Assembly (NCBI GenBank): GCA_005778355.1
Contig: SXON01000026.1
Span: 1-56,216, forward strand
Length of the DNA: 56,216 nt
Reading direction: 5' to 3'
Source: Pseudomonadota bacterium
GTDB lineage: Bacteria > Myxococcota_A > UBA796 > SXON01
This document shows, one piece after another, positions 43,066-51,026 of the stretch. Positions within the stretch are counted from its first letter, which is position 1; each line of letters opens with the position of its first letter. Position numbers and translations under genes: made by a program. Under the pieces are notes generated by a model, which was given only the letters and a program-made list of their open reading frames with translations, did no database searches and had not been told where the DNA came from.

Positions 43066-44246
43066 CACCCCGCGTCCAGCCAGCTGCAGGCAGGCCGCGA
43101 GAGGAAGTCCTCGAGTGCAACGCCGCCCGGTCCCACGAGGAGCGTGTGCGCCCGGGGGAAGCTCGCCAGGAACCTATCGAGCCCGCGGGCCCGGCCGCCG
43201 GGAGCCGTCTTCACCTCGATGGCCGTCGCCCGCGTGGCGGTGTGCACGACGAAGTCGACCTCGTCGTGGCCCTCGCGCCACCACGACCCTCGCACGCCAT
43301 CGGGCGCGGCCGTGTTCAAGAGGTGCGCGCCCACGCAGCTCTCGACGAGGTGCCCCCAGGCTTCTGTCCCCGTCGGGATCGTCCCCACGCCCGCGCGGCT
43401 GGTCACCAGAGCGGTGTTGAGCACCGCGAGCTTCGGGCTCGAACCCCGCTGACGCACCACCTCGCCCGCGTACTTCTGGAGCCCCGCCACGAGGCCAGCG
43501 CCCTCGAGGAGCGCCAGGTAGTGCGCCAGCGTGGTGGCGTTGCCCGCGTCCTGAAGCTGCCCGAGCATCTTGGTGTAGCTCAGCTCCCGCCCTGAGTACG
43601 CGCAGGCGAGATCGAAGAGCTGGCGAAGCAGGGCCGGCTTGTCGACCCGGCTCATCAACAACACGTCCCGCGAGAGCGTGGTCTCCACCAGCGCGTCGCG
43701 CACGTAGGCGGCCCAGCGCTCGGGGTCGGACACCAGCGCGGCGGCACCCGGGTAGCCGCCGAAGCGCACGTAGCGCTCGATGTCCCAGTCGAAGGCCTCG
43801 CGCATCTCCGTGTAGCTCCAGTGCGGCGCGCGGATGAGCTCGAAACGACCGGCGAGGCTCTCCGTGAGCCCACGCTGGACCAGCAGCGGCGAGGATCCGA
43901 GAACGACGACCTTCGTGTCGCGACCGTGCCGAGTGTCGTCGTCCCAGCGAGACTTGATGGCCTCGGACCACCCGGGGGCCTTCTGCACCTCGTCGAGGAT
44001 GAGCACGTGGCCCGCGCCGGCAGCTCGGCCGACGGCGTGGGCGGTGTCCCATTGCTGCTCGATCCACGCGGCGCCGGGCGGGGCAGGTCCATCGGCAGAG
44101 GCATAGTGCACGGGCAACCCGGTGGCCTCGGCCGCCTGCCGGGCGATGGTGGTCTTCCCCACCTGGCGGGGTCCTGCGACGATCTGGATGAACTTCCTCG
44201 GTTCCAGCAGGCGACAGCGGAGCGTCTCGACTTGTGCTCGGAACAT
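43065..44246 (-). CDS. AAA_14 / DUF4143 ATPase
   Basis: 393 residues. The N-terminal AAA_14 domain has Walker A IVAGPRQVGKTT and Walker B VLILDEVQKAPGW (DEVQK is typical of the family), then the sensor region LGSSPLLVQRGLTESLAGRF. The C-terminal DUF4143 domain ends with DEVDFVVHTATRATAIEVKT, the PD-(D/E)XK-like strand pair. These proteins are very common and often carried in variable gene sets; many are thought to be regulated by themselves. ATG at 44246 lies next to an A/T-rich block with exact inverted repeats (44248-44276), a likely operator. No antitoxin-like partner gene is visible. Role unknown. Confidence 0.9.
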   Translation of the reverse strand: MFRAQVETLRCRLLEPRKFIQIVAGPRQVGKTTIARQAAEATGLPVHYASADGPAPPGAAWIEQQWDTAHAVGRAAGAGHVLILDEVQKAPGWSEAIKSRWDDDTRHGRDTKVVVLGSSPLLVQRGLTESLAGRFELIRAPHWSYTEMREAFDWDIERYVRFGGYPGAAALVSDPERWAAYVRDALVETTLSRDVLLMSRVDKPALLRQLFDLACAYSGRELSYTKMLGQLQDAGNATTLAHYLALLEGAGLVAGLQKYAGEVVRQRGSSPKLAVLNTALVTSRAGVGTIPTGTEAWGHLVESCVGAHLLNTAAPDGVRGSWWREGHDEVDFVVHTATRATAIEVKTAPGGRARGLDRFLASFPRAHTLLVGPGGVALEDFLSRPACSWLDAG

Positions 44247-44247
44247 T

Positions 44248-44276
44248 GAGTAACTTTACTCAGTGTATTGAGTAAA
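44248..44276. promoter_or_regulatory. Inverted-repeat operator at the start of the AAA_14 gene
   Basis: Two overlapping perfect inverted repeats made of a TGAGTAA element: GAGTAA-ct-TTACTC at 44248-44261, and TTTACTCA-N6-TGAGTAAA at 44255-44276. They begin 2 bp upstream of the ATG of the minus-strand ATPase gene. The block is A/T-rich in a GC-rich window. Repressor binding, perhaps by the gene product or an unlinked factor, is likely. Confidence 0.7.
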
Positions 44277-44296
44277 TCAAGACTATCTCTGAATAC

Positions 44297-45262
44297 TCAT
44301 GGATGAACCGCCCCCTCGCTGTACCCCGGGGGTTCCACCTGGATGGTGCTGTGGTCGATGTCGAAGCGCTCGCGCAACAGGCCGGCCACGCGGCCGAGCA
44401 CCTCGGCGTGCGAAGCGCCGTCGCTCGCGACGACATGCCCGCTCATGGCCACCACCCCGCTGGTGAGCGTCCACACGTGGACGTCGTGCACGGCGCTGAC
44501 CCCGTCGACGGCTAGCATCGCGCTGCGCAAGGCGGCGATGTCCACGTGGGACGGCGCTGCCTCCATGAGCACGTCGACCGCCTCGCCGAGCAGGTTCCAC
44601 GCGGATCGTAGCACCAGCCCGGCGATAATGACACTCGCCGCCGGGTCGGCCCAGGCCCAGCCCTTCCACCACACCAGCGCCCCCGCGATGATGGCGCCGG
44701 CGCTCCCAAGCGAATCTGACACGAGGTGCAGCCAGGCTGCGCGGACGTTGAGCCCGCTCCGGTCGGCGCCGTGGAGGATGCCGAGGCCGGCGAGGTTGAC
44801 CAGCAAGCCCCCCGCCGCGATCGCCATCATCGCGCCGCCGCTCGGCACCGCCACCGCGCCCCAGCGCTGGTAGGCTTCCCAGAGCACCCCGGCGGCGATC
44901 GCCAGGAGCGCCGCGCCGTTGGCCACGGCCGCGAGCACCTCGGCGCGGTGGTAGCCGTAGGTGCGCCGGGCGTCGGGAGGAAGGCGCGCCATCCGCAGCG
45001 CGAAGAGCGTGAGCGCGAGCGCAGCGGCGTCGGACAGCATGTGGCCCGCGTCGGCGACCAGCGCCAGCGAGCCCACCATCCAGCCACCGACGGCCTCCAC
45101 GCCCATGTAGGAGAGCCCCAGCAGGAGCGTGGCGAAGAGCCTTCGCTCGTTGGCGTTGCCACCCCCGTGTCCATGACCGTGCCCGTGATCGTGGCCGTGA
45201 TCGTGCGCCGGGCGAGGCGCCTGCTCGCGGGCGTGGCCGTGGTCGTGCCCGTGGTCGTGCAT
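44297..45262 (-). CDS. Cation diffusion facilitator (CzcD/ZitB-like) with His-rich N-terminus
   Basis: 321 residues, six TM helices. Residues 1-35 are His/Asp/Gly-rich (MHDHGHDHGH, HGHGHGHGGG), a typical metal-binding tail. The metal transport sites are visible on helix II (VADAGHMLSDAAAL, H-x3-D) and helix V (AAWLHLVSDSLGS, H-x3-D), identical to zinc-type CDF exporters. The C-terminal cytosolic domain includes HDVHVWTLTSGVVAMSGHV. It exports Zn2+ (also Co2+ or Cd2+) in exchange for H+. It is a single gene with no metalloregulator next to it. Confidence 0.94.
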   Translation of the reverse strand: MHDHGHDHGHAREQAPRPAHDHGHDHGHGHGHGGGNANERRLFATLLLGLSYMGVEAVGGWMVGSLALVADAGHMLSDAAALALTLFALRMARLPPDARRTYGYHRAEVLAAVANGAALLAIAAGVLWEAYQRWGAVAVPSGGAMMAIAAGGLLVNLAGLGILHGADRSGLNVRAAWLHLVSDSLGSAGAIIAGALVWWKGWAWADPAASVIIAGLVLRSAWNLLGEAVDVLMEAAPSHVDIAALRSAMLAVDGVSAVHDVHVWTLTSGVVAMSGHVVASDGASHAEVLGRVAGLLRERFDIDHSTIQVEPPGYSEGAVHP

Positions 45263-45300
45263 CGCGCCCGTGCCTTATCGTCCGCCATCCCCCGTGCACG

Positions 45301-46086
45301 GTGCTATCCTCCGCCGTCGTGCGCTACCCCCTTCTCGCCCTGCTCGTTGCGTGTTCTTCAACCGAGGGCACCGAGGCCCCGCCCACGCTGGAGTCGCAGA
45401 CCCTGGTGGCGCTCCAGCAGTTCTACGAGGACGATGCCGCCGAGCAGGTCGACACCCTCGTGACGCTCCTGAACGAGGAGGTCGGCGAGGAGCCGGTGGG
45501 CTTCTACTTCGACGCGCTCGAGGCGAGCGACGTGGAGATGTTCGAGCACTCCGACGAGGCCATCTGGGCGCACACCGCCGGCTGCGGGGTGCTCGCCTAT
45601 GTGCGCGGCGACGTGGCCGACTACGCTGGGGTGGTGGCCGAGTCCGACCAGAGCTTTGCCGACCCGAGCTACGCGGTGTGGTCGCGCGAAATCACGGGGG
45701 GCAGCGAGGATGCGTTCCTCGGCGGCGGCGAACTCGACACCTGGAACCACATCGAGAAGGCCGGCTTCGGCTTCGACGTGGCCTACGACATGGACAAGGA
45801 CTTCCGCTGGTTTGGCGACACTCTGGCGATGATCAGCCTGGTCCCCGAGGGACACCTGCCCACCGATGCCCTCGACACCCAGCTCGTCGTCGGCTTCACC
45901 ATCGAGCTGTGGTTCGAGCACGACGGCCAGATGGTCTGGTACAACGGCTCCTGGACGGAGATCGAGAGCCCGCTCGACGAGGATGGCGTCGACATCGAGT
46001 GGTGGCTCGACCAGCTCATCGACGGCACCCTCGACTACTACTGGGGCACCGAGGAGCACGTGACTGGCGAGCCGCACGAGGACTGA
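45301..46086 (+). CDS. Hypothetical acidic lipoprotein
   Basis: About 261 residues from GTG 45301; an in-frame GTG at 45319 would give the cleaner leader MRYPLLALLVAC. Lipobox Cys18 (from 45301). The mature protein is strongly acidic (pattern YEDDAAEQVDTL; WNHIEKAGFGFDVAYDMD; IEWWLDQLIDGTLDYYWG), with two cysteines only (leader Cys and one in HTAGCGVLAY). No motif or family recognised; likely a surface- or periplasm-facing protein. It is divergent to the CDF gene with 38 bp between starts and is followed by the diguanylate cyclase gene. Confidence 0.7.
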   Translation: MLSSAVVRYPLLALLVACSSTEGTEAPPTLESQTLVALQQFYEDDAAEQVDTLVTLLNEEVGEEPVGFYFDALEASDVEMFEHSDEAIWAHTAGCGVLAYVRGDVADYAGVVAESDQSFADPSYAVWSREITGGSEDAFLGGGELDTWNHIEKAGFGFDVAYDMDKDFRWFGDTLAMISLVPEGHLPTDALDTQLVVGFTIELWFEHDGQMVWYNGSWTEIESPLDEDGVDIEWWLDQLIDGTLDYYWGTEEHVTGEPHED

Positions 46087-46141
46087 TCGGCCGATTCACC
46101 TGGGCCGCGACGTGCCGATAGTGGGGACGAGAGCGCGCCCG

Positions 46142-47509
46142 ATGCCGACCCCCCGCCTAGCTGCCAACGCCCGTCCCCGCGGCTGGGGCGTGGTTGACTC
46201 GCTGCCCGTGTCTTGTGTGCTCTGCGACGCCGATGGCCGGGTGCGCGCATGGAATCGCGACGCCGAGCGGCTGACGGGCTGGCCGGCCGGGGAGATGGTG
46301 GGCAACGCATTCGTGGCCACCTGCTTCGAGCCGGGCGACCACCGCCGGGTGGAAGCAGTCGTGGCGCAGGTGGTCGTGACAGCGGAGCACGCCTGGTTCG
46401 AGGCCCGCCTGCGGAGGAGGGCCGGTCGGTCCACGTGGACTCTCTTCTCGGCGGCGCCAGCCCCTGGGGGCGTGGTGATCGCGGCGCTCGATCTCTCGCA
46501 TCGCTCGCGCCGGGGCAGCGACGACAGCGAGCGCCTGCGTGAGCTCGAGGCCCGGGTGAACGACCTGGTGCAGCTCGCCGCGACCGACGGCCTCACGGGC
46601 CTCGCCAACCATCGCAGCTTCCAGCACGGTCTCGAGGTGGCCCTGCGCGACGCCCTCGCCCGTGGGGCGCCGCTGGCGCTCGTCCTCTTGGACGTCGACC
46701 ACTTCAAGCGCGTGAACGACACCTACGGGCACCCGGTGGGCGACGAGGTGCTCAGGGGCGTGGCCGAGGTGATCCGTCGCAGCGTGCGCGAGGGTGACCT
46801 CACGGCGCGCTACGTCGGCGAGGAGTTCGCGGCGGTCCTGCCCAGCGCCGACGTCGGGGCGGCCGTCGAGGTGGCGGAGCGCGCCCGGCGGGCCCTCGCC
46901 GACCGCGCCTGGCCATGTGGGAGCATCACCCTGAGCGCGGGACTGGCCTGCGTCGACCCGAGCTTGCTCAACAGCGCCGACCTCGTGGCGCGCGCCGACC
47001 GCGCCCTCTACGCCGCCAAGGGCGCTGGTCGCGACCGGGTGATCGCCTGGGAGGCGCTCGGCGAGTCGCCCACCACGAGGCTCGGCCTCGACGAGTGGCT
47101 CGGCCGGGTCGAGGCGGCGCGTGTAGACGCCACGGGAAGCGCGGGCCGGCGAATCGTCCAGCAGGCCATCGTCGACCACCTCCAGTGGAAGAATCGCCTC
47201 CGCGCCAGGCTTCACGGATCGGGTCGCATGGCACGAGAAGAGATCGTCGACCACCACGCCTGCCGCCTCGGTCGCTGGTACGATGACGCGGTGTCGCGAC
47301 TTGGGACACATGCCTCCTTCGTGGCCGTGGCCGAGCCTCACGCCCAGCTCCATCGTGAAGCGCGGATGATCCTCGAGGCCATCGAGCGCGGCGACACCGC
47401 GCTTGCCACCGAGTCGCTGCGGGAGCTCGAGTGCTCGTCGCTGCGCATCGTGGCTGCGCTCGAACGGCTGGCCGATGAGCTCAGTGAGACGCCGCCACCG
47501 GCAGCCTGA
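46142..47509 (+). CDS. PAS-GGDEF-CZB diguanylate cyclase with altered signature motif
   Basis: About 455 residues from ATG 46142 (GAGAG 8 nt upstream; GTG 46112 is an alternative start). A PAS-like domain (about 15-120) is followed by a short coiled segment and a GGDEF domain (about 148-305). The signature is RYVGEEF (Val225-Gly226-Glu-Glu-Phe) instead of GGEEF; the Mg2+ region LVLLDVDHFKRVNDTYGH is intact and an inhibitory I-site REGD (216-219) sits at the normal 5-residue spacing. The C-terminal CZB domain has the zinc ligands His346, Cys374 (CRLGRW), His400 and His404. The arrangement is like E. coli DgcZ with the CZB moved to the C-terminus. Expected role: c-di-GMP synthesis controlled by zinc, activity uncertain because of the Val. 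Its end overlaps the convergent kinase gene by 29 bp. Confidence 0.9.
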   Translation: MPTPRLAANARPRGWGVVDSLPVSCVLCDADGRVRAWNRDAERLTGWPAGEMVGNAFVATCFEPGDHRRVEAVVAQVVVTAEHAWFEARLRRRAGRSTWTLFSAAPAPGGVVIAALDLSHRSRRGSDDSERLRELEARVNDLVQLAATDGLTGLANHRSFQHGLEVALRDALARGAPLALVLLDVDHFKRVNDTYGHPVGDEVLRGVAEVIRRSVREGDLTARYVGEEFAAVLPSADVGAAVEVAERARRALADRAWPCGSITLSAGLACVDPSLLNSADLVARADRALYAAKGAGRDRVIAWEALGESPTTRLGLDEWLGRVEAARVDATGSAGRRIVQQAIVDHLQWKNRLRARLHGSGRMAREEIVDHHACRLGRWYDDAVSRLGTHASFVAVAEPHAQLHREARMILEAIERGDTALATESLRELECSSLRIVAALERLADELSETPPPAA

Positions 47510-48506
47510 CGGTCATCACCGTGCCCCCGGAGGGCGGGCACTCGAATGTCACCTCGCCGTCATGTTGCTCCACAGTGCGACGCACGATCGCGAGGCCGAG
47601 TCCCGTCCCGCGCGCCCGCGTGGTGAAGAATGGTTCGAAGATCTTCTCGCGGATGTCCTCGGGAATGCCCGGCCCCGAGTCGGTGATCGAAATGCGACAC
47701 ACGTCGCCGCCATTGTCCACCTTCACGCCAACCGTGCCGTTCCCACCCATGGCCTGCGCGGCGTTGAGCACAAGGTTGAGGAAGACCTCACGCATCATCG
47801 CCGGGTCGACGTGGAGCGTGGGATTGTCCCCAGCCACCTCCACCTGCACGTGTCCTGCAGCCGGGTCCTGGCGCATCAGCGAGGCGGTTTCCGCGAGGAT
47901 GGCGCGCAGCTCGATGCGGGTGCGATTCGGCACACGGGGGCGGGCGTAGACCAGCAGGTCGCTCACCGAGTCGTTGAGCGAGCCGATCCGGGCTCGAATG
48001 TCCGCGATGATCTTGCGGTCGCGACTGTCGGAGGGCAGCCGCTCGCCGATGATCTGGAGGGCGCCATTGATGCCGGTGAGCGGGTTCTTCACCTCGTGGG
48101 CCACGACCGCCGCCATCTCGCCGAGCCGCGCCAGGGCGGCCTGCTCGCGAAGCCGGGACTCGGCCGCCTCCCGAGCAGCCACCGTCTCTCGCAGGGTGTC
48201 GGCGGTCGCCCGGGCATAGCTCACCAGCCCTGCGGTCGACGCGATCACGAGGAGGGCGAGCACGCGGTTGACGAGGCCGATGGCAGGCGTGCCGCCCGGC
48301 GGCGACAACACCGCGCCGAGGACGGCAAAAATGGCCGCCAAGGCTGCCACGCGGTTGGCGTGCCGTGGACTTGGTGTCCACAAGCCGAGCACCACGGGGA
48401 GCAGGTAGACCACCGGGACGGCGAAGCCGAGCGGGGTGAACATGTCGGCCACGAGCGTGGCGACGAGCAGTACCACGCTCGCGACGAAGGCGCGGTTCGG
48501 CGTCAT
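47481..48506 (-). CDS. Membrane sensor histidine kinase
   Basis: 341 residues from ATG 48506 (an ATG at 48521 is possible). About four N-terminal TM helices with short loops (residues 5-100) and no large extracytoplasmic domain, then a coiled-coil linker, the dimerisation and phosphoacceptor helix MAAVVAHEVKNPLTGI (His137 in the H-box), and the HATPase domain with LNLVLNAAQAM (N-box), TDSGPGIP (G1) and GTGLGLAIV (G2). It is an HPK4-type (NtrB/ZraS-like) kinase. It is divergent to a stand-alone receiver protein with 38 bp between starts, likely its partner. The signal may be membrane state or a small molecule; unknown. Confidence 0.94.
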   Translation of the reverse strand: MTPNRAFVASVVLLVATLVADMFTPLGFAVPVVYLLPVVLGLWTPSPRHANRVAALAAIFAVLGAVLSPPGGTPAIGLVNRVLALLVIASTAGLVSYARATADTLRETVAAREAAESRLREQAALARLGEMAAVVAHEVKNPLTGINGALQIIGERLPSDSRDRKIIADIRARIGSLNDSVSDLLVYARPRVPNRTRIELRAILAETASLMRQDPAAGHVQVEVAGDNPTLHVDPAMMREVFLNLVLNAAQAMGGNGTVGVKVDNGGDVCRISITDSGPGIPEDIREKIFEPFFTTRARGTGLGLAIVRRTVEQHDGEVTFECPPSGGTVMTVRLPVAASH

Positions 48507-48544
48507 TGCCCACCTCGGCACGGGGATTGCAGGCTGTCGCCGGT

Positions 48545-48910
48545 ATGAACCGCCGACCCACCGTGCTCGTGGTGGAAGACGAGCTCCTCATTCGCTGGGC
48601 CCTGGGCGAGCGTCTCGCCGAGGCCGGCTTCGACGTGCGCGAGGCGGAGAACGGCGTTGCCGCGCGGGCTTCTTTCGGTCCCGAGGTAGCGGCGGCGGTG
48701 CTCGACCTGCGCCTGCCCGATGCGAGCGGCATCGACCTCTTGCGTGCCTTCAAGAAGGCGAACCCGCGTTGTCGCCTGGTCTTGATGTCGGCCTACGCCA
48801 CGGTGATGGACCAGTCGGAGGCACTCCGGGCCGGCGCCGAGGTCGTGATCGCCAAGCCCTTCGAGGTGGACGAGATGGTGGAGCGAATTCGCACGCTGGT
48901 GGCGGCCTAG
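48545..48910 (+). CDS. Single-domain response regulator receiver protein
   Basis: 121 residues, one REC domain only: acidic pair Glu11/Asp12, phosphoacceptor Asp54 (AVLDLRLPDASG), conserved Thr/Ser region (VLMSAYA) and Lys in VIAKPFE. There is no DNA-binding or other output domain, so it works by protein contact or as a phosphorelay shuttle. It is divergent from the histidine kinase gene at 47481..48506 and is its probable partner. The ATG is at 48545. A hairpin follows the stop. Confidence 0.94.
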   Translation: MNRRPTVLVVEDELLIRWALGERLAEAGFDVREAENGVAARASFGPEVAAAVLDLRLPDASGIDLLRAFKKANPRCRLVLMSAYATVMDQSEALRAGAEVVIAKPFEVDEMVERIRTLVAA

Positions 48911-48936
48911 GCGCTGCATTCCCCGCAGGTGTGCAA

Positions 48937-48951
48937 ACCCCGTGCCGGGGT
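48937..48951. terminator. Stem-loop between convergent genes
   Basis: Perfect 6-bp inverted repeat ACCCCG/CGGGGT with a 3-nt loop, 27 bp after the response-regulator stop and 15 bp from the stop of the convergent acyltransferase gene. GC-rich stem without a T-run; likely terminator. Confidence 0.5.
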
Positions 48952-48966
48952 GAGGACCCTCGCCCG

Positions 48967-49797
48967 CTAGCTCGCGCGACCGTCCACACCAAGGACTCGC
49001 GATGGGGCCTGGAAATACTCGTTGAATGTCGTGGCGACTCGGCTCGCCCGCACGCCGTCGATGAGGCGGTGGTCGAACAAGAAGAGGACGGGCAACATCG
49101 GTCGGACAGTGGGCAGCCCATCGTGCGCCACCACCTCGTCCTGCACGGCGCTGCAACCCCAGAACGTGCCCACCTGGAAGAGCCGCTGCGGCGGCGACAC
49201 GCTGGCGCCTCGGAACAACATGCCGCGTTGCTGGCCGAACGTTGCCCCTACATTCGAGAGCGCCGTGGTCATGCCCGAGGCGCGGAACAAGGCCTCGGAG
49301 GCCACGGAGTGGTTCATCACCCGGTCGAGCCCGTCCATGGCGCGGTTGAAGGCTGGGCCGGGAAGTGAACCGCTCGCGGCGAGGAGGCTTTTCACCCATG
49401 GGTCCGAAGACCGCCCCTCTCGCTCGGCGTGGACGGCGCGGGTGCTGCGCTCGGCGATCTCGACGAGTGTCAGCTTGTCGACGCCGCGCACTGTCGCGAG
49501 GGACAGCTCGCGACCAAGCTCGCCGTCGACCACGCTGACCGGCATCGCGATGCGCACCTCGTCGAGCAGCACGATCTTGTCGCGAATCACGCGGCCGTTG
49601 GCGTGGGGGTGCTCTCGGAGGGTGCGTCCGATCACCGCTGCCAGCAAGTGGTTCATCGTCACCCGCGGCGATCTCGGCAGGGCGCCGAGGTAGGCACGAG
49701 CGGCGGTGGCATCGACGGCAAAGTTGACGCACACCCAGGGGTCGAAGGGCGCCGCGAACCACCAGGTGAGCGCGCGGCGGATGGGACTCTGCTTCAC
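48967..49797 (-). CDS. 2-oxoacid dehydrogenase E2-type acyltransferase, catalytic domain only
   Basis: 276 residues from GTG 49797, which overlaps the stop of the upstream ATP-grasp gene by 4 bp (GTGA). There is no lipoyl or subunit-binding domain. The C-terminal FLFDHRLIDGVRAS carries the H-x3-D-G active-site signature of the E2/chloramphenicol acetyltransferase superfamily. The N-terminal half (PRVTMNHLLAAVIGRTLREHPHANGR) and IAMPVSVVDGELGRELSLA are typical E2 catalytic-domain features. It is expected to transfer an acyl group from CoA, or another thioester, to a small acceptor. Coupling to two ATP-grasp ligases suggests that the ligases build the acceptor and this enzyme caps it. Confidence 0.85.
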   Translation of the reverse strand: MKQSPIRRALTWWFAAPFDPWVCVNFAVDATAARAYLGALPRSPRVTMNHLLAAVIGRTLREHPHANGRVIRDKIVLLDEVRIAMPVSVVDGELGRELSLATVRGVDKLTLVEIAERSTRAVHAEREGRSSDPWVKSLLAASGSLPGPAFNRAMDGLDRVMNHSVASEALFRASGMTTALSNVGATFGQQRGMLFRGASVSPPQRLFQVGTFWGCSAVQDEVVAHDGLPTVRPMLPVLFLFDHRLIDGVRASRVATTFNEYFQAPSRVLGVDGRAS

Positions 49798-51017
49798 CCC
49801 GCCCACACCTTCACGGTGGCGGCGATGTAGTCGAGCACCTTGCGACACTCGTCGTAATCAGGATGGCGAACGTGCATCCAGGCATGAGCCATGTAGCCGG
49901 CACCCACGTCGGCGGTGCGAGAGCCCACGGCCGGAAGGTGCACCTCGCCAATCCAGCGGCCGACGTTGCGTTGCACCTCCTCGAGGCCCGAGTAGCCCTG
50001 GATGCGGCCGTCTTGATTGGGGCGCAGCGAGATGAGGCCGGCGGAGAAACGTCGCGAGGGGCGCGGCTGCGCGGCACCGTGGGTGATCGCCCGGGCCCAC
50101 TCGAGGTACAGGTCGAAGTCGTTGGCCCAGCAATACAAGTCCCAGAAACGCACGCCGGGGGGACGCGCGCCGATCTCGGAGAAGGCGAGCCCCTTGGGCC
50201 CGAAGAACCACTCCATGTGCGTGGGCGAGGTGCCGAGGCCGAGGGCCTTGATCACGCGACGCCCCATCGTCTTCACCTCGTCGTAGCCAGGCGCGTCGAC
50301 CCGGTTGGTGACCACCACGTAGGGGTTGATCCACCGCGTGCGCATCGCCTCGAGCACGTTGGGGTAGTAGTGACAGATGCTCTCGAACACCACCTCGCCG
50401 TTGACGGTGAGCGTGTCGTAGAAGCCCTCGTGCCCCGAGATGAACTCCTCGATGGCGATCTTCGCGCGAGGGTGTCCGAGGCCGGCTTCTGCCAGCGCGA
50501 CCTTCATCTCCTCGTCGTTGTCGGCGCGGGTGGTGCCGTGGGCGCCGGCGCCGTCCTTCGGCTTCACCACCACGGGGTAGCCGACCTCGCGCACGAACTT
50601 CCACGCGTCGGCCTCGTTGTTCACCTCGGCGTTGCGGGCGCAGGGGATGCCGTGCTCGCGGAGGAAGTTCTTCATGAGGTACTTGTCGCGACACAAGATG
50701 ACCTGTTCGACGGAGAGTCCCGGGATCGTGCACGCCGCCCGGGCCTTCGCGGTGGGGAGCATGATCGCCTCCACCGTGCACTCGAGGCGATCCACCCACT
50801 CGCGGCGTTGCACCTTGCGCACCGCGTCGATCAGCGCCGACTCGTTGGCCAGCGAGGGGATGTGCTCGTAGCCGTGGAGCCAGCTGCGGAGCTCAGGATC
50901 GAGGCGGTCGCCCGGCACGTCGCCGATGCCGGTGACGCGGGCGCCGACCTGGTGCAGCGCGCGGACGAAGAAACGCTGGTTCACCGGGAAGTTCGGTGCC
51001 ATGAACAAGACGTGCAT
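49794..51017 (-). CDS. ATP-grasp ligase, second of a tandem pair
   Basis: 407 residues. Rossmann-like N-terminus (MHVLFMAPNFPVNQRFFVRAL), then an ATP-grasp core: CRDKYLMKNFLREHGIPCAR, GYPVVVKPKDGAGAHGTTRA (ATP loop), EEFISGHEGFYDTLTV and the metal-binding end LAFSEIGARPPGVRF. The last 80 residues include a second small domain common to the carbamoyl-phosphate-synthase-like ligases. The family joins a carboxylate to an amine via an acyl-phosphate; substrates here are unknown. It is 9 bp downstream of the paralogous ligase gene and overlaps the acyltransferase gene by 4 bp, forming an operon. Confidence 0.9.
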   Translation of the reverse strand: MHVLFMAPNFPVNQRFFVRALHQVGARVTGIGDVPGDRLDPELRSWLHGYEHIPSLANESALIDAVRKVQRREWVDRLECTVEAIMLPTAKARAACTIPGLSVEQVILCRDKYLMKNFLREHGIPCARNAEVNNEADAWKFVREVGYPVVVKPKDGAGAHGTTRADNDEEMKVALAEAGLGHPRAKIAIEEFISGHEGFYDTLTVNGEVVFESICHYYPNVLEAMRTRWINPYVVVTNRVDAPGYDEVKTMGRRVIKALGLGTSPTHMEWFFGPKGLAFSEIGARPPGVRFWDLYCWANDFDLYLEWARAITHGAAQPRPSRRFSAGLISLRPNQDGRIQGYSGLEEVQRNVGRWIGEVHLPAVGSRTADVGAGYMAHAWMHVRHPDYDECRKVLDYIAATVKVWAG

Positions 51018-51026
51018 GAAGACCTC

